Source of the DNA: Quillaja saponaria
Lineage: Eukaryota; Streptophyta; Magnoliopsida; Fabales; Quillajaceae
Direction of reading: 5' to 3'
NCBI GenBank assembly: GCA_029379385.1
Contig: CM055607.1
Coordinates: forward strand, 9,548,001-9,612,000
DNA length: 64,000 nt
Shown: positions 24,136-36,000 of the stretch, one piece after another
Layout of the letters: each line of letters opens with the position of its first letter
Position numbering within the stretch: the first letter of the stretch is position 1
Notes under the pieces: model-generated
What the model saw: the letters and a program-made list of their open reading frames with translations, nothing else
Databases searched by the model: none
Told to the model about the DNA's origin: nothing
Made by a program: the position numbers and the translations under genes

Positions 24136-25058
24136 GATAGATATAGTAGTGTAAATATTATAGTAAGCTGGAGGAAGAATCACCTACCATGTGTCAGTGT
24201 ATGGCACTTGAAACATTGTTAGAAATACAATCATTGCCCTATTTATGCCTGTTCTTTTAAGTTATGCAAATTATTAGATGTTGGGAGTTTGGGAATCAGA
24301 TATGGAAAAAAAGAGGGGTAGCAGTGGCACTTGAGTAATTTGGATTGTAACTGCGCCCACGTGTGGTTTAAGCTGGTTTCAACTTTCAACTACTGATTTG
24401 GTCTTTGTAATTGTCTCAACTTTCATTACATTCATTCGAAAAAAAAAAAAAAAAAAAATTCCACTCAATTTTATTTTTCAATCCAAAGTGTATTAATTAT
24501 ATTCTATTATATAAACGATTTTAAATAATTTGACCAAAAATAAGAGAAAATATTTTTCAAATTATTAAATTAAATTAAATAAGTAATTATTTTTATGTCA
24601 AATAAAATTATTTCTTTTGTATATTTATCAAGGACTAAAATTTAAAATTTTAAAAGATGAAATTAAGTGGTACAATTTGAAGAGATCAAAAATAATAGTT
24701 AAGGTTGTAATTTATATAAATTAGCAAAACCTTTCAATATTTTGAAAGTTTTTTTTTTTCTTTTTCCTTTCACCTTTCATGACTATATTTTATTAGAGAA
24801 ATTTAATGCCACGCGATAGGCAGTTTAATTTAACTGGGTCCATGCACTTGACAAACGTCCATTTAAGATCAATTAGCGATTGAACATTTCTCTGATCAAA
24901 CGGCTCATAAAGTAGTATACACTTTATTGCCCCCACAAACCCTGAAAGTGAAAAGGTTGAAACTTTGAGAGGAGGTATTGCTCGAGCCCAGAAATCAGTC
25001 CAAGAAATCAAACACTCAGACAAACAAAGCACATATTGCACAGATTGCCTGAGGTTAA
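24136..25058. other. intergenic, K+ channel 3' region and BAP31-like promoter
   Basis: Very AT-rich, with an A-run near 24440-24458 and a T-run near 24750. The last 250 bp are more balanced in composition and probably hold the promoter and leader of the BAP31-like gene. No gene seen. Confidence 0.5.
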
Positions 25059-28000
25059 ATGGCGTTGCAGTGGATGATACTGACGTATGTTGTCGCAGCC
25101 GAGGCCGCCATAGCGATTCTGCTAACTCTCCCTTCGCCTAGGCTCGTCAAGAATCGTTTGGTCTCTCTGGTTTCTCTTATTCTACAACCGGCCCTCTTCA
25201 TCATTCCCTTTGCTGGGTTTCAGCTTTTAGGTTTTTAATTTGACCTCCTCTCTCCTCTGCTGCTATTGTTTTAAGATATATATATATATATATATATTTT
25301 CGTTTGGGTAAGTTTTAATTTCTTCGAAGTTGAGGAAAATCTAAAGAAAATGGATCTGTTATCAATCTTGATCGCCTTTGGTTCGCTTTATGGGTGGGTA
25401 ATTGCAATTGTTATTCTCTGTTTGGTTGTGAGTATGTTGTAGGTTTGATGTTGGAATGGAAAGCTGTTGGATTTAATGAGTTTGTGTAGGTTTGAATAAC
25501 TAGCTGGGAACGCTAAAAGATTGAGTCTTTCGAATTTCTTAGAAAACAATAATATGGAAATAATTTGGCTGTGCGCACCAAACAGAACATCTAAAATGGT
25601 TTGGCTGCAAACCATGGTTTACAGCCAAAAGCGAAAACAAACTGGCCCTACGATGGGTGGCTGAATAATGATCAAAAAGTAATTCTTTTGCTTTTGGATA
25701 TTAAGTAATTGTGAATATTGGATTTCGTTATGTTTTTTCAGCATTTCGAGTTATGATTGTTTTTATTTATATGACTTTTTCCAGATATATACTGGAAGAA
25801 TGAGCATCGTTTGACGTGTACATCAGAAGTTTGTACTGCTGCTGAGCGAGATCGATACGAGAAATCTGTAAGGATATTGACTTTGGGATGTTCTTGTTTA
25901 TAGATCATCATGCCAATTGTTGCTGTCTTTTGTGACAAAATGGTTTGGTTGGTATTCTGTTGTTTGCTGTTTTCAATTTAACTGCTATTCCTAGGTACAT
26001 AAGAATTGGCTAACGGTGACTTTAGGGTTGAGGGGTCATTAAGGATCATTTTATATTTACTGGTTTTCTGGGTAAAAGAGAATTGTTAAATTGGGATGAA
26101 TTTGAGTAACCATGATTAGCAGGAGACTGTGGTTTCCATATTATAGAAGTTGCTATGTGAGATATGCAAGACTAATAGTCTAATATCTTATTTCCTTAAT
26201 GATGTGAATGATATCATAATATATATAATTACATGTTGGAAAGTTGATTGTATTCTGATGTACGCAGTATGTAGCAACTAGCAATCCATACTAATTTCCA
26301 TTGTACCAGTCTTTCACCATTGAATACTGGGAAACTATAACAACAAAAAACTAGTCTCAAGCAAAATATTGGTAGTAAATTAGAAGAATCCTAGGTCAAT
26401 ACTAATCAGGATCCTTGACATGGGTTCTCTTCACCATTCAATCATTATCAGGATGGTATCTTCTACCAGCCCCTTTTACAACTGTACCCTTACTCTTACA
26501 AATATCATGCTTGGTCTCTCTGTTTTTTTTTATTCTCCTTCTTTAAGTTTATCACTCATCATCATTAAGGGCTTTTGCGTCTCTCATATATTTAATTGAA
26601 TACCAAAAAATTAGATTGTAGAAAAACTATAAATCTCCATTTTGTCTTTGTTGAATATCATAGTTTAGGGTGTGAGTGAGAAGTCTTGGTTGGAGCTTTA
26701 CCAGGGTTTTGGCATGTTCATTGGGTTCTGTTTGGCTTCAGGTTGTTATGCCAAGCTCATCTATATTAAACTTTTCTAAAGCTCAAGCTTCATAAAATGT
26801 TGAGAAGTGTTATAACGGAAAGTATACATTTATCTATTAACTATTTACTAAAAGATGTATAATTATATACTATGTATTAACATGCCACTTTTGTGTGGGT
26901 GTGGGTGTGGGTTGTGGCCGGGAGAGAGGGGGGGGGGGGGGGGGGAAGGGTAGGGTTCAAGAGTTGTTTATTGTTACGCGCATTAGAGGAGGGTGAGAGA
27001 AGATGGAGTTGGCCAAGTTTGAGGAAGAAATATGCCTCTTTTGTTGAATGTGAATTAATTAATTGTCAGGTGGGGAAGGAACAAGGTAGGTTCCTTCTAT
27101 CCTGTCAATTGGAGTCTGGCTGGGATTGCTCCTTTTCTGGCCAATAGTTATTTTAATGAGTTTCAAGGTAGGTTCCTGGAGTTGTTCTGTGCCTGGCCCA
27201 TTTTGAAGAAGGTTCTGTTCATCAACAACAGTTCGCTTATTGTCAGGAGCAAGTTTTCACTCTCAAATATCTGATTTTCATTAAAAATATTATTAATAAA
27301 AGAAAGAAGAGAATACAACAAGGAAGGATAAAATCGTGTATAAGTTTGTGCATATACTGTGAAATGAAGATGCATTCTCAAATATTTTAAGAATTGCAAA
27401 GTAGAATATGGGTTGCTGTCAAGTGCAGAGAAAAAGGAGCATTAAATTTGTCCATATACTGCGAATGTTGTATTCTAGGTTGATATCTTGTAGGCATTAG
27501 TATTTTTATACGTATTGACAGAGATATTGAAATCAACAATTGAAAAACGAAGTAAAAAAGTCTCAAATAAAGAAGTGAAAAGATTTATCTTGCTATGATT
27601 TTTTTGGCAGCATAAGGCATTTTTTTGAGTTTGACATGTAGTAGTTATCTGGAATTGAAACCCTTTGTATGCTATTTGCCAATCTAGTTTCACTGTTAGA
27701 AAAGGAGAAGAAAAGAAAGAGTAATTATTGACAAACGGTAGTGAAAGGACAGACTGCACAGTAAATGATTATTTGCTAATTTTCTCTTGCTATCTCGTGT
27801 GATGATTGATTAACTTGCTGTTTACTTAGATCTACAAAGCTCAGAGGAACGCAGTACTGTGCTTTGCAGCATGCCTCCTCTACTGGTACGTATGAACCTC
27901 ACCTTTGGAATCTTTCTTGGCCATTTGGAATGGAATGAACCTAGTAATCTTGGCTTGATTTTAATTTTTAAACCTATAGCTAAATGTTTTTGGATGTGGA

Positions 28001-28084
28001 CGCAGGTCTGTCTACCGCATTTGTAAGTATCACAAGGATATTGAAAGCTTAGAGGAAGTGGAGAAGAGATACAAGGAACAGTAG
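25059..28084 (+). CDS. short BAP31-like ER membrane protein
   Basis: Four exons: 25059..25230, 25785..25867, 27830..27885, 28006..28084, phases closing to 129 residues. The protein has three hydrophobic segments (TYVVAAEAAIAILLTL; LILQPALFIIPFAGFQLL; AVLCFAACLLYWSVYRI) separated by polar loops. It ends in a charged tail (HKDIESLEEVEKRYKEQ), the layout of the N-terminal membrane part of BAP31. It lacks the long coiled coil and KKxx tail of full-length BAP31 proteins, matching the short plant form (Arabidopsis At3g17780, from memory). BAP31 proteins act in ER cargo export and quality control; for the short plant form the function is not known to me. The first donor (TTAG|GTTTTT) is weak but gives the conserved DIYWKNEHRLTCTSEVC continuation. 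Intron 2 is nearly 2 kb. Confidence 0.88.
26928..26945 (+). repeat. 18-nt G homopolymer in BAP31-like intron 2
   Basis: Eighteen consecutive G, preceded by TGTGGG repeats. Potential G-quadruplex or a sequencing artefact. Confidence 0.7.
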
Positions 28085-29515
28085 CTTGCTTTCTCATCGA
28101 TCTCATAGTCTGGTAATAGTTGAGCCTTGTAGGGTAATTGAGTTGAACACCGTTTTTATGGATATGTTGACCTGACATAATGAAATTATCTCCTGGAGGC
28201 CACTTTCCGTGTGAGCACGTCATTGTTCTACAAATCCATCCATCAGTTATATGTATTTTCTGGACGTATTGTTTAATAGCTTTTTCTTGCAACTAACTCA
28301 CAAAGGAAAGAAAATGGTGAGAAGGATAATTTTCTCTCCCCTTGCTTGAGAATTGAAGTGTGTGTAAATGAAAAGATTGTGCATTATGCTACAAGAATTA
28401 ATATTTCTCAAAAAACAAAAACAAAGACAAAACCAAAAACAAAAAGCAGTGTAGAAGCAAGGAGCAACCGACGGCACAGTGGTCCATTAATTTACGTTAG
28501 ATGATTGTAGCGCTTCTGTCCTATTTCTCATGACTCACGGGGTTGTAAGTTGCAAATGAAAGTATTCCTTGCAGAAACATGAAACCTAGTTTTCTCAAGT
28601 CATAAAGCGTTTATGATATAATATTCAAAACGCCGTAAAATATACCCGCCGTTCAAGTAAATAAATAATTCAACTGTTTCTGTATAATGCGAATAGAGGC
28701 AATATTGTCAAGTAAAGCCAAGAGCCACCATTGTTTTTTACCTAATATTTGAATTTGAGGCATGAATGGTGGTGTCAGGATAGGACTGACATAGTGATTA
28801 TCTGCTCAATATTATGGTCTTCAAAAACCATTGTTAAAACTTGAGACTTTCAAGTTAGACAGTTGACTTTTAAACTTTATCATGATCAAAGATGTTATGT
28901 TCTTGATGCTTGCGCTAGGCCCCTTGAAGAAAAAAAGAAGGAACAACACAATATAAAATTTGAAGTACAACTTACTATTTTTATGGGTAAACACTAAGAA
29001 GCAAGATGTGTTGTTGCTGTCCATGGTTATGAGAAAAAAGCATGAAGCATCATGCATCAGGAGGGAACATTTTTTTTTTCTTTGCAGGTTCCTTTTCTTT
29101 CTTCCTCTGTTGCATGATAGGTAGGAAATAATATGAATGTACCACAAACTATTATGAAAAGTTTCGGACTCAATCTTAGGGCACCCTCTGCTTATAAACC
29201 CATGCAGTGAAAATGGCTTAAGTCATTGAGTTTCAATTTAACCATGCAAAACTCAAGTTGTCGTTGAAAAATCTCAACTTCAACCTATCTATCTTTTATT
29301 TGAAAGCAGATGAATGAAATGTTATAATTCTGTCATGCCATATCTTAACGTATCACAAACAAAAGAAGTAAACATATCATTTGCAAAATATCGCCTTATT
29401 CTAATCCACAGAAAGAATTGATTCCTATTTTAGTACTTCTAGTGTTGCTTGTTATGAATTAGTACAGTACACTAGTTATATCATTAATCAACTTGATACT
29501 TGAAATCAAATCGAA
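28085..29515. other. intergenic, convergent 3' ends
   Basis: Lies between the BAP31-like gene (+) and the U-box gene (-). It includes an A/C-rich stretch near 28410-28450. A 108-codon minus frame at 29147..28821 resembles nothing I know and looks spurious. Nothing else seen. Confidence 0.5.
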
Positions 29516-30827
29516 TCAAAATGATCTTTTGAGATACTTGAAGTCTGCTGACTCTATGCATTCCAACCCAGCCCTGTAAGGATTCATCAACTTGAGAAGC
29601 TCAGTCGCTTTTTCTTTTGTCTCATCACCACACCCGACCTGCAATATTAACAACAGCTTCTGGAATGCACCAACTTGAAGTGCCTCAACCATAACTCTTC
29701 CTTCATCCTTCCTTGCATACTTGGCAGAGCTTCCAAATTGCAGAAATAGAGATACTTGTTGCTGATTCCGAAACCCGCAAAATTTTCTTCACCAAGACTG
29801 GGATTGTTAGATCATTGTTATAAGCTTTTTCCCTCCCTTCTTCACAACCGCAAAGTGTGTCAAAAACACCCAAGGCCTTCTCACATACGCTTCTTTCAGA
29901 GTCAAGGAGAATTTCCAGTAATGAAGAAACTATTCCCATCTCTATAAATACCAATTTCATCTTCTCATTGGAAGAAGAAGAAGATGAAATTAAGTACAGA
30001 ACAACGGACAACGAATCTTTCGTAATTGTTGGAGAAATTTGTTTCTTAATGAATCCCAGCAACAATTCACCGAGCCCTTCAATATCTGCCAGAGCTTCCA
30101 CATGCTTTTGATCACCACAAGAGAGCAGCTCCTTCAATGCAACAATGGATTTTTTCTTCCCTGACAGATCTTGGTGCTTCAAAAACCAAACCAGGCAACG
30201 TAATGAAGCTTGGGATCCCAAAAAATTCTGGGCTTCCATTTGAAATGGGAACATCCAATTCAGAGCAGACAAAATCTCTTCCAAAACAGAAGCATTTCTC
30301 TCAATGGACACATTTGCAAACACATCAAATGCAGAAGCTAACACACCAGCAGCTCCATTCTCCACTATACACCTCTTGTTCCTCTCACTCTCAGCACCCC
30401 ATCTCTCTATCTTTTGGACCAATTCCAAGCACCCATATTGATCCACACGTTTAGCTGATGCCTGAACATACGTTAGAACCTCTGAGACCTCCATTGGTGT
30501 AATGGGTATTCTAGGTGTTGGTATTCTTTCAATACCAAATTGACGATTTTGCACACACCAATCTTGCATCATTGTCCTAAGTGAATGGTTAGGAATCTGA
30601 TCGAAGTTCCTCACTATTTGATTTGTAACTGGGCATGTATAATTCCCAGCTTCAAACCACGTCTCAATGCTTTCTCGATCATAAGTAATCCCAGTAGATA
30701 ATGTGACAGGATCTTTCATTAAATCAAGAGAGATTGGACACCTGAAATGGTTTGGGATCACAACCTCCAACTCAGGTTTGCCACCGGGACGTTGGCTGTG
30801 TTTTCTGCTTCTCCAACCCAATACCAT
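29516..30827 (-). CDS. PUB21: U-box E3 ubiquitin ligase, PUB20/PUB21-like, with C-terminal frameshift
   Basis: A single-exon gene. Residues about 25-98 form a U-box (FRCPISLDLMKDPVTLSTGI, then TCPVTNQ and IPNHSLR), which binds ubiquitin-loaded E2. After it comes the PRIPITP linker and an alpha-helical armadillo-like repeat region for substrate binding. The continuous frame ends at TGA 29705..29703 after 374 residues (KLCQVCKEG). The family continues for about 60 more residues. That tail is present in another frame: YARKDEGRVMVEALQVGAF through ADFKYLKRSF, ending in TGA at 29518..29516. One extra C in CTCTGCCAAGTATGC (about 29728-29714) explains the shift: without it the frame reads L-C-K-Y-A-R and the product would be 436 residues, close to PUB20/21 (about 431-435, from memory). 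No splice pair rescues it. PUB20 and PUB21 cannot be told apart here. Confidence 0.85.
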
Positions 30828-33097
30828 TATTGCAGATCAATGGAAGAAAAGCAATCAGAGAGAATAAAGGCAGCTTCTTTAATTCTGGTACTACTTAGTC
30901 TTTTGAGGTTTTTGCTGATCTTATTTGATAGAGAGAAAGAAATATGTTGTGGGTTTGCATATAAGTTGTGTTGCAATGAGGACAAGTTTTAGGCTTTCAT
31001 ACAAGATTTGTTCAAAGTTCATACCTTTAATATAGAAGAAGAAGAAGAAAGAAAAATAATTCAAGGGAAGCGTTCAAATTGAACAGTAAAACAGAGTGAG
31101 GGGGGAGAATGGGTTTTGTTTATTAGTATTCGGAAGGAGGTTTTGAACATTGACCGTTGAAGGTTTGAAGGAATTTACATTCAAAGGGGGGAAACGGTAA
31201 ACCAAATTAGTAGAGGCCGAGTAGAAATCAAATGAAATGGTGGGTACGTATTCTCTTTCTGGCAAGTTGTGTTTGGGTATCTTACACGCGTTGACAGAGC
31301 TTTTCGATCCCGTAACAAGACCCCACTTTTATGGCAAAAAAAAAAAAGAAAAAAAGACTAACACTTTTGTACGATAAAGTTTTGAGGTTGGCTATCAAGA
31401 CTATTTTTATGGATTTTTAATATTAAATGATTTTATTATTGATTGGATTGTAAAGTTAGATCAATTGCCATACACACATATTGATACAAATATCACTAAC
31501 CCTGAAAAATATATATTAAAATATAAATTTATTCAATAACAACGTACAATAAGAAGAGGTTATATTTTTTGGGTTGGTCAACACCTTAACTCATGGGGTA
31601 TTTTTATTTATGTTTTAGTTTGGGGATCTCGTGTTTACATTATTGAAGTTGAACATAAGACCTTGGAAGATCTTGATCTGAAATTCTGTCAACATTTACT
31701 GATCTAGAAGTTTAATATAAGATGAGATAGAAAATGTTTGAGAGGGTAACTAAGGAAAAATAAAATAAAATCAGTTCAATCATTTATATTTATTTTAAGA
31801 GTTATTTTATATCTCAAAAAGATCGTCGAGCTAGAAGGAAGTTGCATTACTAGGTACATAATCTGCCCTGACATTTTGTTCTTTTACCACCGGCCATTAG
31901 AATGTTGTATAAAGCTTTTTTTTTTTATATAGCCGACGTCAGTGTTCCCATTATTGAGCAGAAAAATTAAATATAATTTTCTTGACCTAAAGAAGTCCAC
32001 TAATTACAACTAGTTTGAAAACTCTGCCATCCTGGTTTTTTCATGTAGGATTATCAATTATAAAATTCACCATCTAAATCCAACTTTGGAGGAAAATTTC
32101 ATGTCAAGAGCATCTAGTCGGTGGTGGTTGGTTCTGAGTTTCGTCCTGAAAGAATTCTACGGCAACTTTGTGATGAAAATTTTTAGTACCAAAACTACCC
32201 ATGATTTAAAGCAATATGAACTTATTGTAACCAGCAAGTAAAAGGGCATGCCTGGCAAAATTGGTTTTTGATGTCAGCTCTGTCTCTTGCTTTCTTCTTT
32301 GTACTTCAGATTTTCTAATTGAAGAAAGACCTCTACTATTTTAACTTGAAAACATTTGGAATACAGGTAGACTCCCATGATTATATAGTTCAAAACCTAC
32401 GAAGCAGTTCACTTACATTGTGGCCTAAAACAAAGGTAATTACACTAAAAGAGATGGTTGTGGGAGCCCTGTTACCTTCTGGTTTTCACTAATTTGTCAC
32501 ACCAGCAGAATTACCAGCCTGCTAGTATTACAAATTTGCATATGAAGCTTTCACTTCATGAAGTAACCTAATCTAACAACACATCCAGAAACTGAAACAA
32601 CAATCAATCAGATTTCAGTCTGTATGGTGACATGCCACTCGATACAGTATTTAGGCTTACTGGGGTCCATAGTCATCATGTTTTGTCCAAATGAAGTGTG
32701 AGCGGGTTGAGTTTCTGAATTCTGAAGTGAAAAAGAACTGATAGAATACATTACTCATCATTTACATGTCCTAATCAGAAATATAAATGAAATTTACAGC
32801 TTTACTCCTGATGACCAAAATATTCTGTACAGAACCAATCACGCATTACCTACAACCTTTCCAGAAAAAAATGAGCTTATTTATAAGATTGATAATTAAA
32901 TCCAAGCCTAATCAGTAAAATCTTAAGGAAACAAACAAAAAAAACTAAACTTGGCGCAACCAGACTAACAATCCTCATTTGTTGGCTCATCGAATCATAG
33001 TAATTATGCCCCATTGCCCCCACCAATATTCTGCAATTAATGAATCAAGTTCTGAACAGGATGAGGGATCATTCCTGCCAAATGAATGGAGAGGAAC
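30828..33097. other. intergenic between PUB and XLG3
   Basis: 2.3 kb. The first about 250 bp carry CT/GA-rich leader-like sequence of the U-box gene. The rest is AT-rich without a convincing frame; the last few hundred bases must include the XLG3 3' UTR. Confidence 0.5.
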
Positions 33098-36000
33098 TCA
33101 ATCAGTATCATAAAATGAATCATCCCCATTGATTCCATACATATCATCATTCTTCTCTTCCTCCCATTTAAGGACCTCCCTTGTGTACCTGAATGCCTCT
33201 TCAACTGAGCTACGTTCTCGAGCTCTAGTTGGCCACACAAACAACTTCTGGCCAGTTATGGAGTAATACAGCTCCTTGAATTTCACTGCCACAAAGTAGT
33301 ATGCTTGGTGTGCTAGGTTATGATTATCTTTCAGGGGCTTCAAAGGATTGAATTCCCGAAACCACTCACAAGCTGACAAAGGAACTTGATTTATTTTGTC
33401 TTCAAAGGCATCATACTTGTTTAGTAGGAGCACAAAAGGAGTGTCTTTAAAAATAGGGTGCCTCACCAGGCTCTCGAAAAGATCTCTGCTTGCCAATATT
33501 TTGTTGTGAAGAGGAGCAGTACCATGAGCCAACATCTGGTCATAGTCACTCAAGGCAACACAGAACATCACTGTCCTCACATCTTCAAACATTTCCAACC
33601 ATTTGCAACCATTTTGCAGTCCCTTGGAATTTATGCGAATCAGTTCGTACCTGACCGGAAAAAAAAAAAAAAAAAAAAAAAGGGCAACAAAAGATAAATC
33701 TCAGAAGCTGTAGAAAAAGATAAAGGTCAAAAGTCAAAACTCACAAATGAAGCGGAAAAAATAGCTTTACTTGCTCAAAAGAGGTGGACACTCAAAGTTT
33801 TCATTGTACATCTCTGACATGCAGCTTCTATCATCAAAAGTAAATTCCATGAAAGCAAGACCATTGCTTTGAGTAACTCCTTCAGCATATAAGATGTCCT
33901 TTTCAGAAGGCTCATACTCGTTGCTGGATATCTCTATAGCCTGCACAAATTACATGCCATTAATCAAGATAACAGAACCCAAAAATGCAAGCGTATATGA
34001 CAGATAATGAAAAGAAAAATAACTATACCATACTTGACCTTCATCACTTTGTCCTCATCTATTAGTAAAAGAGACAATACAGCTTTTGCAATTTCCAAAC
34101 ATTACTTAATTTACTTTAATACAAGAAAGACAATTTCATTGCACTGAAGCCCAAAAAAAACATTAAATTAGAGTGCAGTAAATGAAATCAATCTGATTCG
34201 TCGTATATCATCAACCTTACACAATATTTTTATGCTAGATAATGTTAAGTACTATTTCAAATTTATGTATTTGTGTTGCACTAAATTTCATAGTTGCACT
34301 TTGGAGTCACGTGTTGCCATGTCTACACAACTTTGGTTACAAGACAAATGTGACATATCCTACATGGTATATCATGCATTTTTGAGTAAATAGTTAAGGC
34401 ATTGCTTAGCTGAGTTCCTAAAATAAGTTCTCCTGGAAAAACATATACTTCTGAAAACAATTTTTTGAATCAAGAAACATATTTTGGTTCTTAATTTCAT
34501 AGAAAAAGCGTTAATAACGTTCTTTGAAATGAGGGTTTTAAATTTCTTTCAATAATAAGAAAAATAGTAAGAGGAGAAAAAATACAGGGGGACACAAGGT
34601 GTCCTCCTTGGAAAAGAAAATAGAAAACAAATGTGAGAAATTAAAAAAGAAGCACATGCCAATCATACTGCAGATGAATTAAAAAAATCCCCTTGTCCTC
34701 CTAAGAAAGAAATTAGAAATCTAAAAAGAAGCGCATGCCAATGCACTGCAGATCAATTAAGAAATCCCCTTGAAAGTACGAGCTGCCAAAACCTGAAGAG
34801 AGGCCATAAAAAAGTAAAAACAACCCTTTTCCAAACGAGATGGTAGTGTAGCAACTCAGTTTTTAGTGATAGGTGAATCTAGTACTACCTTGAAAAGGTG
34901 AATATTTCCTAAAAGAGTCAAAATAAAGTTTATTGATTGTTTTGCAGATAACGCTACTGCTGTTGCTTTAGATAAAATTCCATGTTTGGCTAAGCTTGTA
35001 AGGCCACAAAGCATTATCTAATGTGTATCATACTTATCTAGGTGATAATTATACGAGTGAGTGAATACCATGTGATGCATTTAGAATAAATGAGTATATA
35101 TTCCACTACAGGATAGTCCAGTGCAATTGCATTATCCTGATTACAGGATTTAACCACATTAAAATCCATGCCTCCTATTGAGAAAAAAGAACAACACCAA
35201 AGAGGAAAATTGAAGCCGTAATAATTTATTGCTTTTCTACTAAAATGTCAGGTATGGGGGAGACTGAAATCAACCTAAGATGAGAAAACAGTTACTAACA
35301 GATAATTCATATGATATAGCATATATAAACAAATAGTACATGAGGCATACCTGATCTAAAAAGTATTTAGCAACATCTGGAAGGTAATGCAATTCGTCTC
35401 TTCGCTTGTATGTTTCCTGAATGGCAGGATCCCTCCAAACTTCATATACAATAGGAGCATACTCACGCGTAGCAGCGGGGAAGAAAGCCTCAAAATCTCC
35501 CGTAGCCATAATATCCAGTAACCAGTGAGAAAAATGCTTGAATCTTTGGCTAATTGAATAAATGCACTGCTTGTCTTCATCAGCTGCTGCTTTTCCTAAG
35601 TTGATTTTACAGTCAGGTTCATCCATGACAATTATATCTCCATATTAATCTAACAATAGTTTTCATCTTAGACATCGAGAAAAGTTCACATGCTTAGTGC
35701 CACAAAATCCATAAACGAAAGCAAAATTAAGTAGGAGTATCCAGAATGCCAAATGCTTAGCACTAGAAAACCTAAAGATCAAAAAATGCCTCAGTTTTCT
35801 TCATGGATATCAAGCATTTAGAAACCCAAATACCTAAAACTAGAAAACCCATGAGTTTAATCAGTAATCACCCACCCCTAATGAATAAAAAATGGGTATG
35901 ATAACCCACATAAATCACAACTTAGCACGTCATTTCATCCAAGACCTGTTCCAGATATCAAGACTGAAAGCAATATCATGAAGACCAAGTGTATGCCACA

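Noticed and set aside
26893..27147. 84-codon plus-strand frame with poly-Gly
   Set aside because: Made by the TGTGGG and G homopolymer tract in a BAP31-like intron.
27822..28292. 156-codon minus-strand frame
   Set aside because: Antisense to exons 3 and 4 of the BAP31-like gene; no recognisable protein.
28821..29147. 108-codon minus-strand frame
   Set aside because: Lys and Phe runs from A/T tracts, no domain, no homology that I recognise.
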